Of a DNA stretch of 33,464 nt, positions 24,611-33,464 are shown one piece after another (positions within the stretch are counted from its first letter, which is position 1; the number at the start of each line of letters is the position of its first letter). The stretch is from an uncultured Lentisphaerota bacterium. GTDB taxonomy: Bacteria > Verrucomicrobiota > Kiritimatiellia > CAIQIC01. The notes below the pieces were generated by a model. It had not been told where the DNA came from and searched no databases. It was given only the letters and a program-made list of their open reading frames with translations. The translations under genes and the position numbers were made by a program. The stretch covers positions 1-33,464 of the forward strand of contig CAIWHP010000206.1 in NCBI GenBank assembly GCA_903912445.1, in the 5' to 3' direction.

Positions 24611-26776
24611 ATGAAAACCCTTCTTGTCCTCGGCGCCCTGCTGCTGGTGTCATCAGTCGCGCTACTAGCGGCGGGAGAGCAGCCGGCGCAGCTTGAGCTG
24701 CGCAGCTTTCTGCCCGACCACCCGATGAACCGCGCCCACCGTCCGGCGCCGCTGACGGCCGTGGTGCTGAACACGGGCGACAGCGACGTTGAGCTAACCG
24801 CGCGGCTGACCGTGCCGGCGGGCGTCCGCATCCTCCGCTCGAATGCCGACAAACCCGTGCGCCTCGGCAGCGAGGACAGGGAGGCGAAGCTGACCTGGGA
24901 ACTGGAAAGCGATGGCGCCCTGTCCGGCGAGCTGCGGCTGGAGCTGGCGGTGGCCGGAAAAACTGTGGCGCAGCGGTCGCTGCAGCTGCAGTTCCTGCCG
25001 GCCGTGGAGCAGCGCAAGCTGGGCTACATCCCGGAGCCGGTGCCGGTCCCGACCTCGCTCCTGGTGGGCGCGCACAACTGCCCGCTGTGGGAGGCGGACA
25101 AGCCCAACCTGTGGCAGAACGTCCTGAAACACCCGGAGCGCACGCCGGCGCTCGGGTTCTATACCCAGGAAAACCCGGAGGTCGCCGACTGGGAAACCAA
25201 GTGGGCCGTGGAGCACGGCGTTTCGTTCTTCATCTATTGCTGGTACCGCGCGAGCCAGGGCGGTGCGGTGCAGATGCGCTACGGCAGCGCGATCCACGAC
25301 GCGCTGTTCAAGTCGAAGTTCGTGGGCAAGATGAAGTTCACGCTCATGTGGGAGAACCAGGCCAAGGGCCTGGCGGGCGTGTCCGGCGAGCAGGACCTCC
25401 TGCAGAACCTGATGCCGTTCTGGCTGGAGAACTATTTCAAGCATCCCAGCTATCTGAAGGTGGACAACAAGCCCGTGCTGTTCATCTACCGCCCCGAGTT
25501 CCTGATCCATGATCTGGGCAGCGCGGAGCACGTCGTGAAGGCGTTCGAGAAGATGCGGCAGGCCTGCCGGGACCACGGCTTCGCCGGGCTCCATATCCTC
25601 GGCGAGTACCGCGGCACGGATGCCAAGCACCTGACGTTGATGAAGAGCTTGGGGCTGGACTACACGTTTGCTTACTGCTGGGGCGTGCCCGGCAGCCCGA
25701 CGCCGGAGAAAGCCATCCAGACGCAGATGGAGTACATCCGCAAGACCCAGGAGTTGAACATCCTGCCGCAGGTGGTCACCGTGTCGCAGGCGTGGAGCGG
25801 CTGGCGCGACGAGGGTTCCATCTGGAAAATACCGCCCACGGACTTCGAGCGCCTGCTGCGGCTGGCCAAGGACTTCACCGGCACGCTGCCGAAGCAGGAG
25901 CTCGGCAGCCGGATGCTGCTGCTCGACAACTGGAACGAATGGGGCGAGGGCCATTACATCGCGCCGTATCGGGAACATGGCTTCGGCTATCTCGATGCCG
26001 TGCGCAACGTCTTCTCTACCGCGCCCAAAGCCCACGAGGATCTCCTCCCCGAGGATATCGGCATGGGCCCCTACGACACGGTCATGCGCGAGCAGTTGGA
26101 GCGCGACGAACGGTTCCGCAAACTGATGTCGCGGAAGGTGGTCAAGCCGGGCGCAGCCGAGGGCCTGGTGGGCTGGTGGACGTTCGACGAGGAGCCCGAC
26201 GCTCCCGTCACGCTCGATTATTCCGGCCACAGGTTGGGCGGCACCCTGCTGAAGGCCGCGCGCGTGCCGGGCCGGGCCGGCAGCGCCCTGGCGTGCACCG
26301 GCGGCTGCGTGGTGGTGCCCAGTCATCCGCTGCTGTCGCTCACCAACGCGTTGAGCATCGAGTGCTGGGTGCAGACCGACAGCGCCGGACAGAAAAACAA
26401 ATGGATGGTGAACCGGGTCTTCGGCGGTGGAGTCGACACAGGCTATCGGTTGGGCGTGCTGGACGGACATCCGTGTTTTGAAATCCCGCTGACCGCCTGG
26501 AGCCACAACCTGAAGGCTGCCGCCCCGCTCGCCACCGGGCGTTGGGTCCACCTCGCCGGCACCTTCGATGGCAAGACCATGCGGATCTACGTGGACGGTA
26601 AAGAACAAGGCGCCATGGCACGCCCCGGCCCGGTCAAGCCCAACGCGTTCCACCTGGTGCTTGGCAACTACGAGGTCGGCCATCCCAGCCACTTCACCGG
26701 CCTGCTGGATGACGTACGCCTTTACAACCGCGCCCTCACACCGGACGAGATTCACGCGCATAGCACCGGCGAGTAG
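24611..26776 (+). CDS. Secreted WbsX/GH99-like protein with C-terminal LamG domain
   Basis: A 721-aa protein with a signal peptide (LLVLGALLLVSSVALLAAGE), a beta domain (about 30-140), and a WbsX/GH99-like TIM-barrel domain (about 150-470). Landmarks are VGAHNCPLWE, FYTQENPEVADWETKWAVEH, GVSFFIYCWYRASQGG, KVDNKPVLFIYRP and LDNWNEWGEGHYIAP (438-452), the acidic NEW block being a family hallmark. A LamG jelly-roll occupies about 518-715 (GLVGWWTFDEEP ... LDDVRLYNRALTPDEI), probably for carbohydrate binding. It would act outside the cytoplasm on a glycan; GH99 enzymes are endo-mannosidases or mannanases, but this group is broader. It begins ten bases after the TPM gene with no ribosome site, only AT-rich sequence. 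Coupling to the upstream gene is likely. Confidence 0.86.
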   Translation: MKTLLVLGALLLVSSVALLAAGEQPAQLELRSFLPDHPMNRAHRPAPLTAVVLNTGDSDVELTARLTVPAGVRILRSNADKPVRLGSEDREAKLTWELESDGALSGELRLELAVAGKTVAQRSLQLQFLPAVEQRKLGYIPEPVPVPTSLLVGAHNCPLWEADKPNLWQNVLKHPERTPALGFYTQENPEVADWETKWAVEHGVSFFIYCWYRASQGGAVQMRYGSAIHDALFKSKFVGKMKFTLMWENQAKGLAGVSGEQDLLQNLMPFWLENYFKHPSYLKVDNKPVLFIYRPEFLIHDLGSAEHVVKAFEKMRQACRDHGFAGLHILGEYRGTDAKHLTLMKSLGLDYTFAYCWGVPGSPTPEKAIQTQMEYIRKTQELNILPQVVTVSQAWSGWRDEGSIWKIPPTDFERLLRLAKDFTGTLPKQELGSRMLLLDNWNEWGEGHYIAPYREHGFGYLDAVRNVFSTAPKAHEDLLPEDIGMGPYDTVMREQLERDERFRKLMSRKVVKPGAAEGLVGWWTFDEEPDAPVTLDYSGHRLGGTLLKAARVPGRAGSALACTGGCVVVPSHPLLSLTNALSIECWVQTDSAGQKNKWMVNRVFGGGVDTGYRLGVLDGHPCFEIPLTAWSHNLKAAAPLATGRWVHLAGTFDGKTMRIYVDGKEQGAMARPGPVKPNAFHLVLGNYEVGHPSHFTGLLDDVRLYNRALTPDEIHAHSTGE

Positions 26777-26820
26777 TTTTAAAGGCGGACCGCTGAAGCG
26801 CCCGACTCAGTGATCTTTAA

Positions 26821-26845
26821 CTGCGGTCCCGTACTGCGACCGCAG
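26821..26845. terminator. Hairpin downstream of the WbsX/GH99-like gene
   Basis: CTGCGGTC (26821-26828) pairs perfectly with GACCGCAG (26838-26845) around nine bases. It lies 44 bases after the plus-strand stop codon. No T tract follows. Confidence 0.4.
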
Positions 26846-26908
26846 CCCTGCAGCCCTTCCCACGGCTTAGGCCGACAGCTGCAGCACGCTTCTGGCTTTG
26901 GAACAAAT

Positions 26909-26969
26909 GGCCGGCCCTGGCGGTGATTGAGGAGCTTCCTCCGGGTGTCGGGGTCCGCCAAAGCCGGCC
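26909..26969. terminator. Symmetrical nested hairpin between convergent genes
   Basis: The outer stem GGCCGGC/GCCGGCC (26909-26915, 26963-26969) is separated by matching three-base bulges from an inner stem GGCGG/CCGCC (26919-26923, 26955-26959), and a 5-bp hairpin GAGGA/TCCTC (26929-26933, 26937-26941) sits in the centre. It lies 39 bases from the 3' end of the giant minus-strand gene, so termination is the simplest reading. Confidence 0.45.
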
Positions 26970-27008
26970 GGGACGTTGTGTTCTATGTTGCCCTGTCAAG
27001 GGCTCTTG

Positions 27009-30000
27009 TCATGTACGGCAGGCCCGACGACGACGCAGTTGCCGCACGAGCCACGCCGCACCGATCAGGCCCAGCAGCGAGGCCGTGCCGGGCTCCGGCA
27101 CCGCGGTCAGCGTGATCGTGCCGCCGTTGGCGAGGGTGTTGTAATCGATCGTGAAGTAGTTGGTGGCATTGAGACCACCGCTCACGGCAAAGGTCACGCC
27201 GTTCGACCACACGAGGCCATCGTTCGGACCGATATAGCCGTTGAGATTGTCGTTGAGCGTGAACCACTGGGCCGGATCGTCGGCGTTGTAGCCGCCCGGC
27301 GCGGTCGCGCTGTAATCCACGATGGTGTACATCGTCGGGCTGGTATAGCTGAAGCTGTAGGTGGCGAGGTTCAGCCGCAACTGCCCGTCCACAACGGTCA
27401 GGCTGTTGGTCACGATGACCTTGTCGATGGCGTTGGCCGCCAGCTCGATCTCCAGCAGGCCGGCGTTGGTCAGCGTCAGGCTGGCCACCATCTGTGTCGC
27501 GATGCTGTTGCCCGGCGAGAAGACGCCGCCATCGACCAGCAGCTGGCTGATGAAGCCGGTGCCCTGGACCTTGCCGCCGGTATAGGTCGTGATCACGCCG
27601 CCATCGTGCAAGCCGTTGACCGCATAAATGCTGCCGTTGGAGACGACCGTGCTGCCGCTGAAGCTGTTGGTGCCGGTCAGGTTCAGCATCCCGCCGCCGG
27701 TCAGCGTCAGGTTGCCCGGCCCGGTCAGCCTGCCGAGGAAGGTGTTCGTCGCGTTGCTGAAGTTCACCGTGAGCACGGCGCTGCCGGAGGAGGCCGTGAT
27801 CCCGCCCGCGCCACCGAGGCCGGCGACGGTTTGCTTGAAGCTGGAGATATCGAAGGTCCCCGCGGTATCGGCATAGAGGGTGGTCGTGGCGGGCAAGGTG
27901 TTGTCCACGGCGACCCGGAGGATGCCGTTGCTGATCACCGTGCTGCCCCCGTAGGTGCTCTGGCCGGAGAGCGTGAGCGTGCCCGCGCCCAGCTTGGTCA
28001 GGCCGCCGCTGAGGTTGGCCGTGCGCGTCATGCCCGTCAGCGTGTTGGTGCTGGAGCCGATCAGCGTGACAACCGGGTCCTCCGTGTAGCCGTAGCCGTA
28101 GCTGGTCATCACGATGCCGGTGACCAGGCCTTGGACGGAGTCGAACTGCGCAAAGGCCGTCGCACCCGTGCCGCCGCCGCCGGTGATCCGGACGTAGGGC
28201 GAGCCGATGTAGCCGGCGAGCGACGCTGCGCCCAAGGAAATGTTCGTCACACCATCGCCCTGTGGGGCCAACAGGCTCTGGGCCACGGTGATGTTGAAGT
28301 TGCTGGCGTCGATCGTCGCGCCGCCGGCGTAGATATAGGCGCCGTCAGGTGTGTTGGCGCCGGTGCCGAACAGGCCGCCGGCCTGGCGCGCCTGCAAGGT
28401 GCCGCCGTTAAAGTTGACCAGCGTCAGCGTATCGTTGCGGACAGCCTTGGTGATGGTGTCGGCCGTCAGGACACCGCCATCCAGGTTGACGATGGCATAG
28501 GTCATATTACTCCGGTCACCCAGCTTGAGATCGCCATTGAGCAACACATCCCCACCCATCATGTTGAAGATGGCGACGCCATTCGAGCCACCATTGTCAG
28601 AAATTTCGCCCAAGGTAAGGCTGGGGGCCACGAAATTACCACCGAGCATGTTGTAGACGCCGACGCCGCCACGACTCAAAGCCAGCGTGTTGCCCCAGGC
28701 ATTGGACTGCACCAGCGCGCCGCCCAATTGCGACATTACGCCGACGCCCGACCGGCCGATTTGCGTATAACCCATGAACAGGGCCTCGCCGCCCGACAGT
28801 TCATAGTAACCGTAACCATACATGCCGATGCGGCCATCGGAATTCCGGCCATTCAGCCAGACCGCGCTGCCGCCCCGTTGATAGACCGCGCCCGCGCCGC
28901 TCGCCGCGTTGCCGACATAGAGCTTATTGGTCACGATGGCGTTGTCCTGAATAATCAGCGTGCCTTGGCCGGCATTGCCCACAAAAAGCGCAGGATGATT
29001 CACATCGGTGCCCAGATTGGTCGAAGACCAGATGGAGTCCCCACCCATGATCATCTTGCCAACCTCCCCGGCACTCAAGCCGATGCTGGCCGCGACGTTG
29101 CCGACGTACAGGTTGTTATTGGTGAGCAGCAGCGTGCCGGCGCTCACATTGATGCCGTTGGTCACCAGGCTCTGCGTCGGGCCTGCCGCGAGCAGCAGGG
29201 TGCCGGCGCCGAGCTTGGTCAGCGCGCCACCGGTGGCCGTGATGTTGTTGGTGATCGTCAGCGTGGTACCACCATCCACGTTGAACTTGCCGCCGCCGGT
29301 CTGCAACGTCACGGCGCGGTTGTTCAGCGTGAGGTCGCCGCTGGTTTGCAGCGTGCCGTTGTTGGTGAGGGTCAGCGCCGTGCCGGCCGCACCCAGCGCG
29401 TCGTTGGTGATGTTCAGCGTGCCGGCTTGGACGATCGTCCCGCCGGTGTACCCGTTGACGCCGGAGAGGATCAGGGTGCCGGCCGTGGTCTTGACCAGCG
29501 GTGCGCCGTTGTTGAACTCGCCCAGGTTCAGCAGCGCGCCGGACTGGGCATTGAAGGCATCCACGTTCTGGAGGGCCGAGCCGATGCTGTAGCCGGCCAT
29601 ATCCAGCGTGCCGCCGTTGAGGTTGAGGGTGCTGGTGGCGGCGCCGCCGCCGTCGATGATGTCGGTGTTGACGTTGAGGCGGCCGCCGCTGACGTTAAGG
29701 GTGCCGACGGCGGTGCCGGACCCGGTCTGGGAGGCCAGCTTGAAGCTGCCGCCGGAGTGCACGGTGAAGACGCCGCCGCTGACGGTCAGCGTGGCCGTGG
29801 CGACGCCGGTGCTAAGGCCGCTCTTGGCCGCCATGTTGATGTTGCTGGCGGTAAAAACGCCGCCGTCGAAGTAGAGGGAGCCGGTGGTGCCACTGGAATA
29901 GGTGGCCGACGGCCCGTCATCTTTGCCGATGGTCACGTTGCCCGCGGTAACGTTGGCCAGATGCCCGCGCAAATCGAGGGTGCCGATCGGGGTGGCCCCA

Positions 30001-33000
30001 GTGCCGGTGGCAGACTTGCTGCCAATGACAAAGTCGGTGGTCGTTCCGGTCTTGCCACCGATGGTCACCGTGCCGGGACTGCCGGCAGCCTGCGAGGCAA
30101 ATTTGAGGGTGCCGCTCGACTTGGAGATGGCAATATTGATCGTATCCACCGCCAAGTCGTTAACGCCCGCCCCCAGGACGAGGGTGCTGCTGATCGAATT
30201 TTGGTTGGCCCCGAGAGAATTTCCAATTTGTACCCTCGTAGCCGTGATGGTGTTGCTCGTGTCGGATAACGTCAACAGGCCCGAAGCGATAGATCCGTAG
30301 CCCACGCGCAACTCGTTGATCGCGGAGTCGCTGCTGCCAAGGGTCACGCTGGCCAGCCCGGAGAGGTCGAGGCTGCCGATATTGCCGCCGGACGAGATGG
30401 CCTGGGCCTTACCAATCGTGACATAGGCCGCCGGATTGGTGACCACCAAGGCGCCCCCGCCGGTGATCGTCAGCCGGCTCGTGGTCGCATTGCTGATGGC
30501 ACTATAGTCAGTACCCACCGTGAGTCCGCCCGTCCCGTTGATCGTCAGGGTCTGGCCGGCGCCGATGGCGATGGCGTTGGTCAGGGCCGCATTCGTGCTG
30601 GCGGCCGTGAGGCTGGCGAGGGTCTGGCTGAAGTTATTCAAGTCGAGATTGCCGACGCCCGTGCTGTCGCCCAGCATCAAGGCCCCGGTCGGCAGCAAGG
30701 CGTTGTCGATGCCGATCGCCAGGGTGCCGCCGTTGACAAGCGTGCCGCCCGAGAACGTGCTCGCAGCGGAGAGCGTCAGTGTGTTAGCGCCCGTCTTGAT
30801 CAAGCCCAGCGTATTCGCGCCGCCGTTGGGATTGGCGATGCTGCTGACATGATTAAAATTGCCGCCCGTAGTATCCAGCGCCAGGAACGATCCGTTGGCA
30901 AAGCCGCCGCTGGCGGTGCCCAGACCGGCAATAGTTTGTACATCGGATGAGGTAAAGCCGCCCACCCCGCCGACACCGAGCCCCAGCGCCGCACCATTCG
31001 AGATGACGATATTCGCCGCCGTCCAACTGGCCGGAGTGTTGCTGTAGAGCGACATCTGCTGTGCCAACAGCAACAGACCCGCGTTGACGACGGTCGCGCC
31101 GCCATAGGTGTTGGTGCCGGAGAGCGTCAGGATGCCCGAGCCAAGCTTGGTCAGGCCGCCGCTGGCGGGGTTGAGCCCGAGCGCGGCCAGGCCGAGTTCA
31201 ACGTTGGCGAGCCCGCCGCCTACCAGGGTGACCGCGACGTTGTCGCCCGGTTGATAGCCGACACCCGCGCTGGTGATGACCAGGCCCGTCACGGTGCCGC
31301 TGCTGAAATCGAACAAGGCCACGGCCGTGGCGCCGATGCCGCTGCCGCCGCTGATGTTGACGTAGGGCGCGCCCATGTAGTTGCTGAGCGTGCCGCTCCA
31401 CGGGAGGTTGGTGACACCCTGACCGGTCGGGGCCAACAGCGGCTGCGCGATGCTCAGCCTGTTGGCGCCCGTGTCGAAGATAGCGCCCTGGTCCCAGACA
31501 TACGCGGCGTCCAGGAGGCCCACCCCGCCGCCCGAGCCGATGGTCGTGCTCGCGGCGCCGGCCTGGAAGATGCCGCCGTCGAAGTTGAGCATGCTGTAAC
31601 CACCCGCAACATTCTTATAGATGGCGTTGGCTTGGAGGATACCGCCGTTCAGGTTGAAGATGTTCGTCGTGGTGCCGGAATTGTTCATGGTGAGGACGCT
31701 GTTGATGTCCACATTGGCATTATCGGCGATGGTGATTTCGCCGCGACCGGTACTGCTCCAGCCGTTACCCCATTTGCCACCACCGATATAGGAGCCGCCG
31801 GCCATGTACACCACGCTCGTCCCCCCGTTGTACCCCGTCAACAGACCGTTGCCACCGGATGCAGCCGTGTTGGTAACGCTGCCAGCGGTCATATAGAACA
31901 GGCCCACGCCTTCGCTGGTCCGGATCCAGCTCGAATTCGTCAGCGAGCCGCCCGCCATTTGGAAGAAGCCATAACCGCTTCTGCCAACATACAGGTCTGC
32001 GCCAAACCTGACCTCGCCGCCCGTCTGATACCAAGCGCCCTTGGACCCCGCACCATAACCAAGAACTACAACGCCGCCGATGTTGACCGACCCTCCGTTT
32101 TGCCGCCAGATGCCTTCGGCACCGCTGTTGGCGCCAGCACGCAATTCGCCGGCAAGTCTGACCGGTCCGCCGTTCTGATAGAAGGTACCGCGGGCTGTGC
32201 TGTTCACGCCGATGTAGGTAACATTTGCGCTGGTGTTGGTTAAGGCCCCGTTTTCATGATAGTAAAGGCCTACCCCATCATCGGCCACGTAGACCTCGTT
32301 ACCCAGCAGGACGGTGCCGCCGGTCTGGTAGACGATGCCGGTGTTGCCGACAGCGTTGGCCAGCCGCAAGCGATAAGCCACATTGAGCAGCGCATTATCC
32401 TGAACGTTCAGGATGCCGGTGCCGCTTTGACCCACGGTCAGAAGATTATTTTGCTTCCCGAACACGCTGTTGCCGGCCAGCGTGAGCGTGCCGGCATCCG
32501 TCGCGGCGTACCCAATGAATTCCTCTACGTTGGCCGAGTTCGTATACACGCTGTCGGACAGGAGCAAGGTCCCGCCGTTGACCGTCAGGACGCCGTTGGT
32601 CGTCGCCACCGTGATGTTCTTCCATTCCAGCGTGCCCGAGCCGACCTTCGTGATGCCGGCGGTGATCCCACTGGTGTTGGTGATATTGCCGGTCATGGTC
32701 GCGATGGCCCCGGGGTCAGTTGCGTAGACGCCGAACGTGCGGGTGGTGCCATTCAGGTCAATCGGATTGACGAAGGTGAGATTGGTGTTGGCCGTCGTGG
32801 ACTGGAGGACGAGGACCGAGGGGTTGAAGATGTTCGTGCCGCCCCAGACCAGCGTCTCGCCGCTGCCGCCGAGGTTGACGGTCAAGGGCTGGTTGTAGGC
32901 GCTGAAGCCGCCGGCCCCGCCGGGCAGTTGGAACTGGCCGGCCCCGGCGCCCCAGTTGCTGGCGATGCCGTTGGTGGTTTCCCACGCCCCGCCGGTGAGC

Positions 33001-33464
33001 ACGAGGTTGGCGGTGTTGGGCAGGCTGGTGCCCCATTCGGCGCGGAGGGCGCCCCCCATGACATAGGCGTTACCGGTGAAGCTGCTGACGCCGGACAGCT
33101 CCAAGGTGTTGTCGCCCATCTTGTAAAAGTGCGTGACGCCGCCGATGTTGCTGGACCAGGTGTAGTTCCCGGCCGACGTGTCGAGACCAAACGAGTTGCC
33201 GGAGTTGAACGCGGTCGCCAACAGGCCGTTGATGGTGGAATCCGACAACTGATTGGCGCTGCCGACACCGAAGACCATGGCCGCACCGGCGCCGAGCGTG
33301 ATGTTCGTGGCCCCGGGCGCGGCGTAGACGAGATCGAGCAGACCTTCGTTGACGTTGATGGCGCCGGTGAACGTGTTCGTCCCCGCGAGGATGAGCAGGC
33401 CCGAGCCGTTCTTGGTGAGGCCGCCGCTGGTGTTGGTCGCCAGGCTGCCGCCGGAAACCGTGAA
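27009..33464 (-). CDS. Giant autotransporter-type beta-strand-repeat protein with PEP-CTERM signal (5' partial)
   Basis: A continuous frame of 2151 residues that enters from the right edge, so the true start lies outside the window. It is built of passenger-associated beta-strand repeats (PATR), at least nine of which are clear: for example GGLTKNGSGLLILAGTNTF at the edge, GGLTKLGSGILTLSGTNTY, LVKTTAGTLILSGVNGY and GGLTKLGAGTLTLSGQSTY. These stack into a beta-helix. Between them are pertactin-like YQTGGEV/MAGGSLTN runs. Two modules of some 400-480 residues (about 32510-31080 and 29130-27900) are homologous. The C-terminus ends with VPEPGTASLLGLIGAAWLV and RQLRRRR, a PEP-CTERM sorting signal, so the protein would be processed by an exosortase and attached to or released from the surface. 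No outer-membrane barrel is present. Function is probably structural or adhesive. Confidence 0.9.
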   Translation of the reverse strand, partial: FTVSGGSLATNTSGGLTKNGSGLLILAGTNTFTGAINVNEGLLDLVYAAPGATNITLGAGAAMVFGVGSANQLSDSTINGLLATAFNSGNSFGLDTSAGNYTWSSNIGGVTHFYKMGDNTLELSGVSSFTGNAYVMGGALRAEWGTSLPNTANLVLTGGAWETTNGIASNWGAGAGQFQLPGGAGGFSAYNQPLTVNLGGSGETLVWGGTNIFNPSVLVLQSTTANTNLTFVNPIDLNGTTRTFGVYATDPGAIATMTGNITNTSGITAGITKVGSGTLEWKNITVATTNGVLTVNGGTLLLSDSVYTNSANVEEFIGYAATDAGTLTLAGNSVFGKQNNLLTVGQSGTGILNVQDNALLNVAYRLRLANAVGNTGIVYQTGGTVLLGNEVYVADDGVGLYYHENGALTNTSANVTYIGVNSTARGTFYQNGGPVRLAGELRAGANSGAEGIWRQNGGSVNIGGVVVLGYGAGSKGAWYQTGGEVRFGADLYVGRSGYGFFQMAGGSLTNSSWIRTSEGVGLFYMTAGSVTNTAASGGNGLLTGYNGGTSVVYMAGGSYIGGGKWGNGWSSTGRGEITIADNANVDINSVLTMNNSGTTTNIFNLNGGILQANAIYKNVAGGYSMLNFDGGIFQAGAASTTIGSGGGVGLLDAAYVWDQGAIFDTGANRLSIAQPLLAPTGQGVTNLPWSGTLSNYMGAPYVNISGGSGIGATAVALFDFSSGTVTGLVITSAGVGYQPGDNVAVTLVGGGLANVELGLAALGLNPASGGLTKLGSGILTLSGTNTYGGATVVNAGLLLLAQQMSLYSNTPASWTAANIVISNGAALGLGVGGVGGFTSSDVQTIAGLGTASGGFANGSFLALDTTGGNFNHVSSIANPNGGANTLGLIKTGANTLTLSAASTFSGGTLVNGGTLAIGIDNALLPTGALMLGDSTGVGNLDLNNFSQTLASLTAASTNAALTNAIAIGAGQTLTINGTGGLTVGTDYSAISNATTSRLTITGGGALVVTNPAAYVTIGKAQAISSGGNIGSLDLSGLASVTLGSSDSAINELRVGYGSIASGLLTLSDTSNTITATRVQIGNSLGANQNSISSTLVLGAGVNDLAVDTINIAISKSSGTLKFASQAAGSPGTVTIGGKTGTTTDFVIGSKSATGTGATPIGTLDLRGHLANVTAGNVTIGKDDGPSATYSSGTTGSLYFDGGVFTASNINMAAKSGLSTGVATATLTVSGGVFTVHSGGSFKLASQTGSGTAVGTLNVSGGRLNVNTDIIDGGGAATSTLNLNGGTLDMAGYSIGSALQNVDAFNAQSGALLNLGEFNNGAPLVKTTAGTLILSGVNGYTGGTIVQAGTLNITNDALGAAGTALTLTNNGTLQTSGDLTLNNRAVTLQTGGGKFNVDGGTTLTITNNITATGGALTKLGAGTLLLAAGPTQSLVTNGINVSAGTLLLTNNNLYVGNVAASIGLSAGEVGKMIMGGDSIWSSTNLGTDVNHPALFVGNAGQGTLIIQDNAIVTNKLYVGNAASGAGAVYQRGGSAVWLNGRNSDGRIGMYGYGYYELSGGEALFMGYTQIGRSGVGVMSQLGGALVQSNAWGNTLALSRGGVGVYNMLGGNFVAPSLTLGEISDNGGSNGVAIFNMMGGDVLLNGDLKLGDRSNMTYAIVNLDGGVLTADTITKAVRNDTLTLVNFNGGTLQARQAGGLFGTGANTPDGAYIYAGGATIDASNFNITVAQSLLAPQGDGVTNISLGAASLAGYIGSPYVRITGGGGTGATAFAQFDSVQGLVTGIVMTSYGYGYTEDPVVTLIGSSTNTLTGMTRTANLSGGLTKLGAGTLTLSGQSTYGGSTVISNGILRVAVDNTLPATTTLYADTAGTFDISSFKQTVAGLGGAGGITASSGSAVLTVNFSNATNTFLGRLTGPGNLTLTGGGMLNLTGTNSFSGSTVVSNGSIYAVNGLHDGGVITTYTGGKVQGTGFISQLLVDGGVFSPGNSIATQMVASLTLTNAGLLEIELAANAIDKVIVTNSLTVVDGQLRLNLATYSFSYTSPTMYTIVDYSATAPGGYNADDPAQWFTLNDNLNGYIGPNDGLVWSNGVTFAVSGGLNATNYFTIDYNTLANGGTITLTAVPEPGTASLLGLIGAAWLVRQLRRRRACRT

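Noticed and set aside
26976-30269. A 1097-codon plus-strand frame antisense to the giant repeat protein
   Set aside because: The minus-strand frame shows clear PATR repeats and a PEP-CTERM tail; the plus frame is a repetitive shadow of the same repeats.
27009-33464. CRISPR array or tandem DNA repeat in the long repetitive region
   Set aside because: The repetition is at protein level with diverged DNA, no constant repeat-spacer pattern, and one continuous reading frame.

Overview
The window is GC-rich (roughly 65% by eye), densely coded and contains no rRNA. Its gene content points to the PVC group, most likely Verrucomicrobiota or Kiritimatiellota. The evidence is a giant autotransporter-type beta-strand-repeat protein ending in a PEP-CTERM sorting signal, several DUF1080/LamG-like secreted proteins, a ThuA protein, a Tat-exported Gfo/Idh/MocA oxidoreductase, a WbsX/GH99-like protein and a SUMF1-type protein. 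Short TTCCA-N5-TGGAA palindromes between genes fit the same group. This placement is inference; no marker gene in the window settles it.

Layout. 1-242: a structured, non-coding left end with a nested hairpin, one palindromic element and a terminator-like hairpin. 243-1013 (-): papain-like C1 peptidase, divergent from 1312-4506 (+), a SWIM plus SNF2 helicase. 8700-4540 (-): a compact three-gene set of a secreted 786-aa protein, a SUMF1-fold protein and a membrane protein. 9106-9849 (+): DUF1080 protein, followed by a patch of dispersed repeats (9866-10083) and a membrane-anchored J-domain protein (-). 10949-11500 (+): acetate transporter of the SatP/YaaH family. 13023-11531 (-): tightly packed clpS, DUF2017 and aat, a bacterial N-degron operon. 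13271-16209 (+): two overlapping genes, a LamG-like protein and a heparinase-like polysaccharide-degrading candidate. 16316-16401: tRNA-Leu(UAA). 17117-16436 (-): a frameshifted gene remnant. 19954-17183 (-): a beta-propeller protein resembling lambda-carrageenases, with a degenerate EF-hand reading frame upstream. 20431-21342 (+): ThuA protein. 22854-21436 and 23584-22973 (-): Gfo/Idh/MocA oxidoreductase and a LamG-like protein. 23675-26776 (+): TPM-domain membrane protein and a WbsX/GH99-like plus LamG protein. 33464-27009 (-): the giant PEP-CTERM repeat protein, whose 5' end lies outside the window.

How the genes fit together. Most products carry export signals and sugar-binding or sugar-cleaving folds, so the main theme is extracellular or periplasmic use of complex, possibly sulfated, polysaccharides, with acetate uptake as a separate carbon route. 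The separate intracellular theme is protein quality control: ClpS, DUF2017 and Aat, with a J-domain protein nearby. The observations most worth following are the clpS-DUF2017-aat operon with an altered ClpS pocket, the recurring TTCCA-N5-TGGAA element (two copies 32 bp apart ahead of the 13271 operon), the internally duplicated giant surface protein, and the carrageenase-like gene with its decayed EF-hand neighbour.
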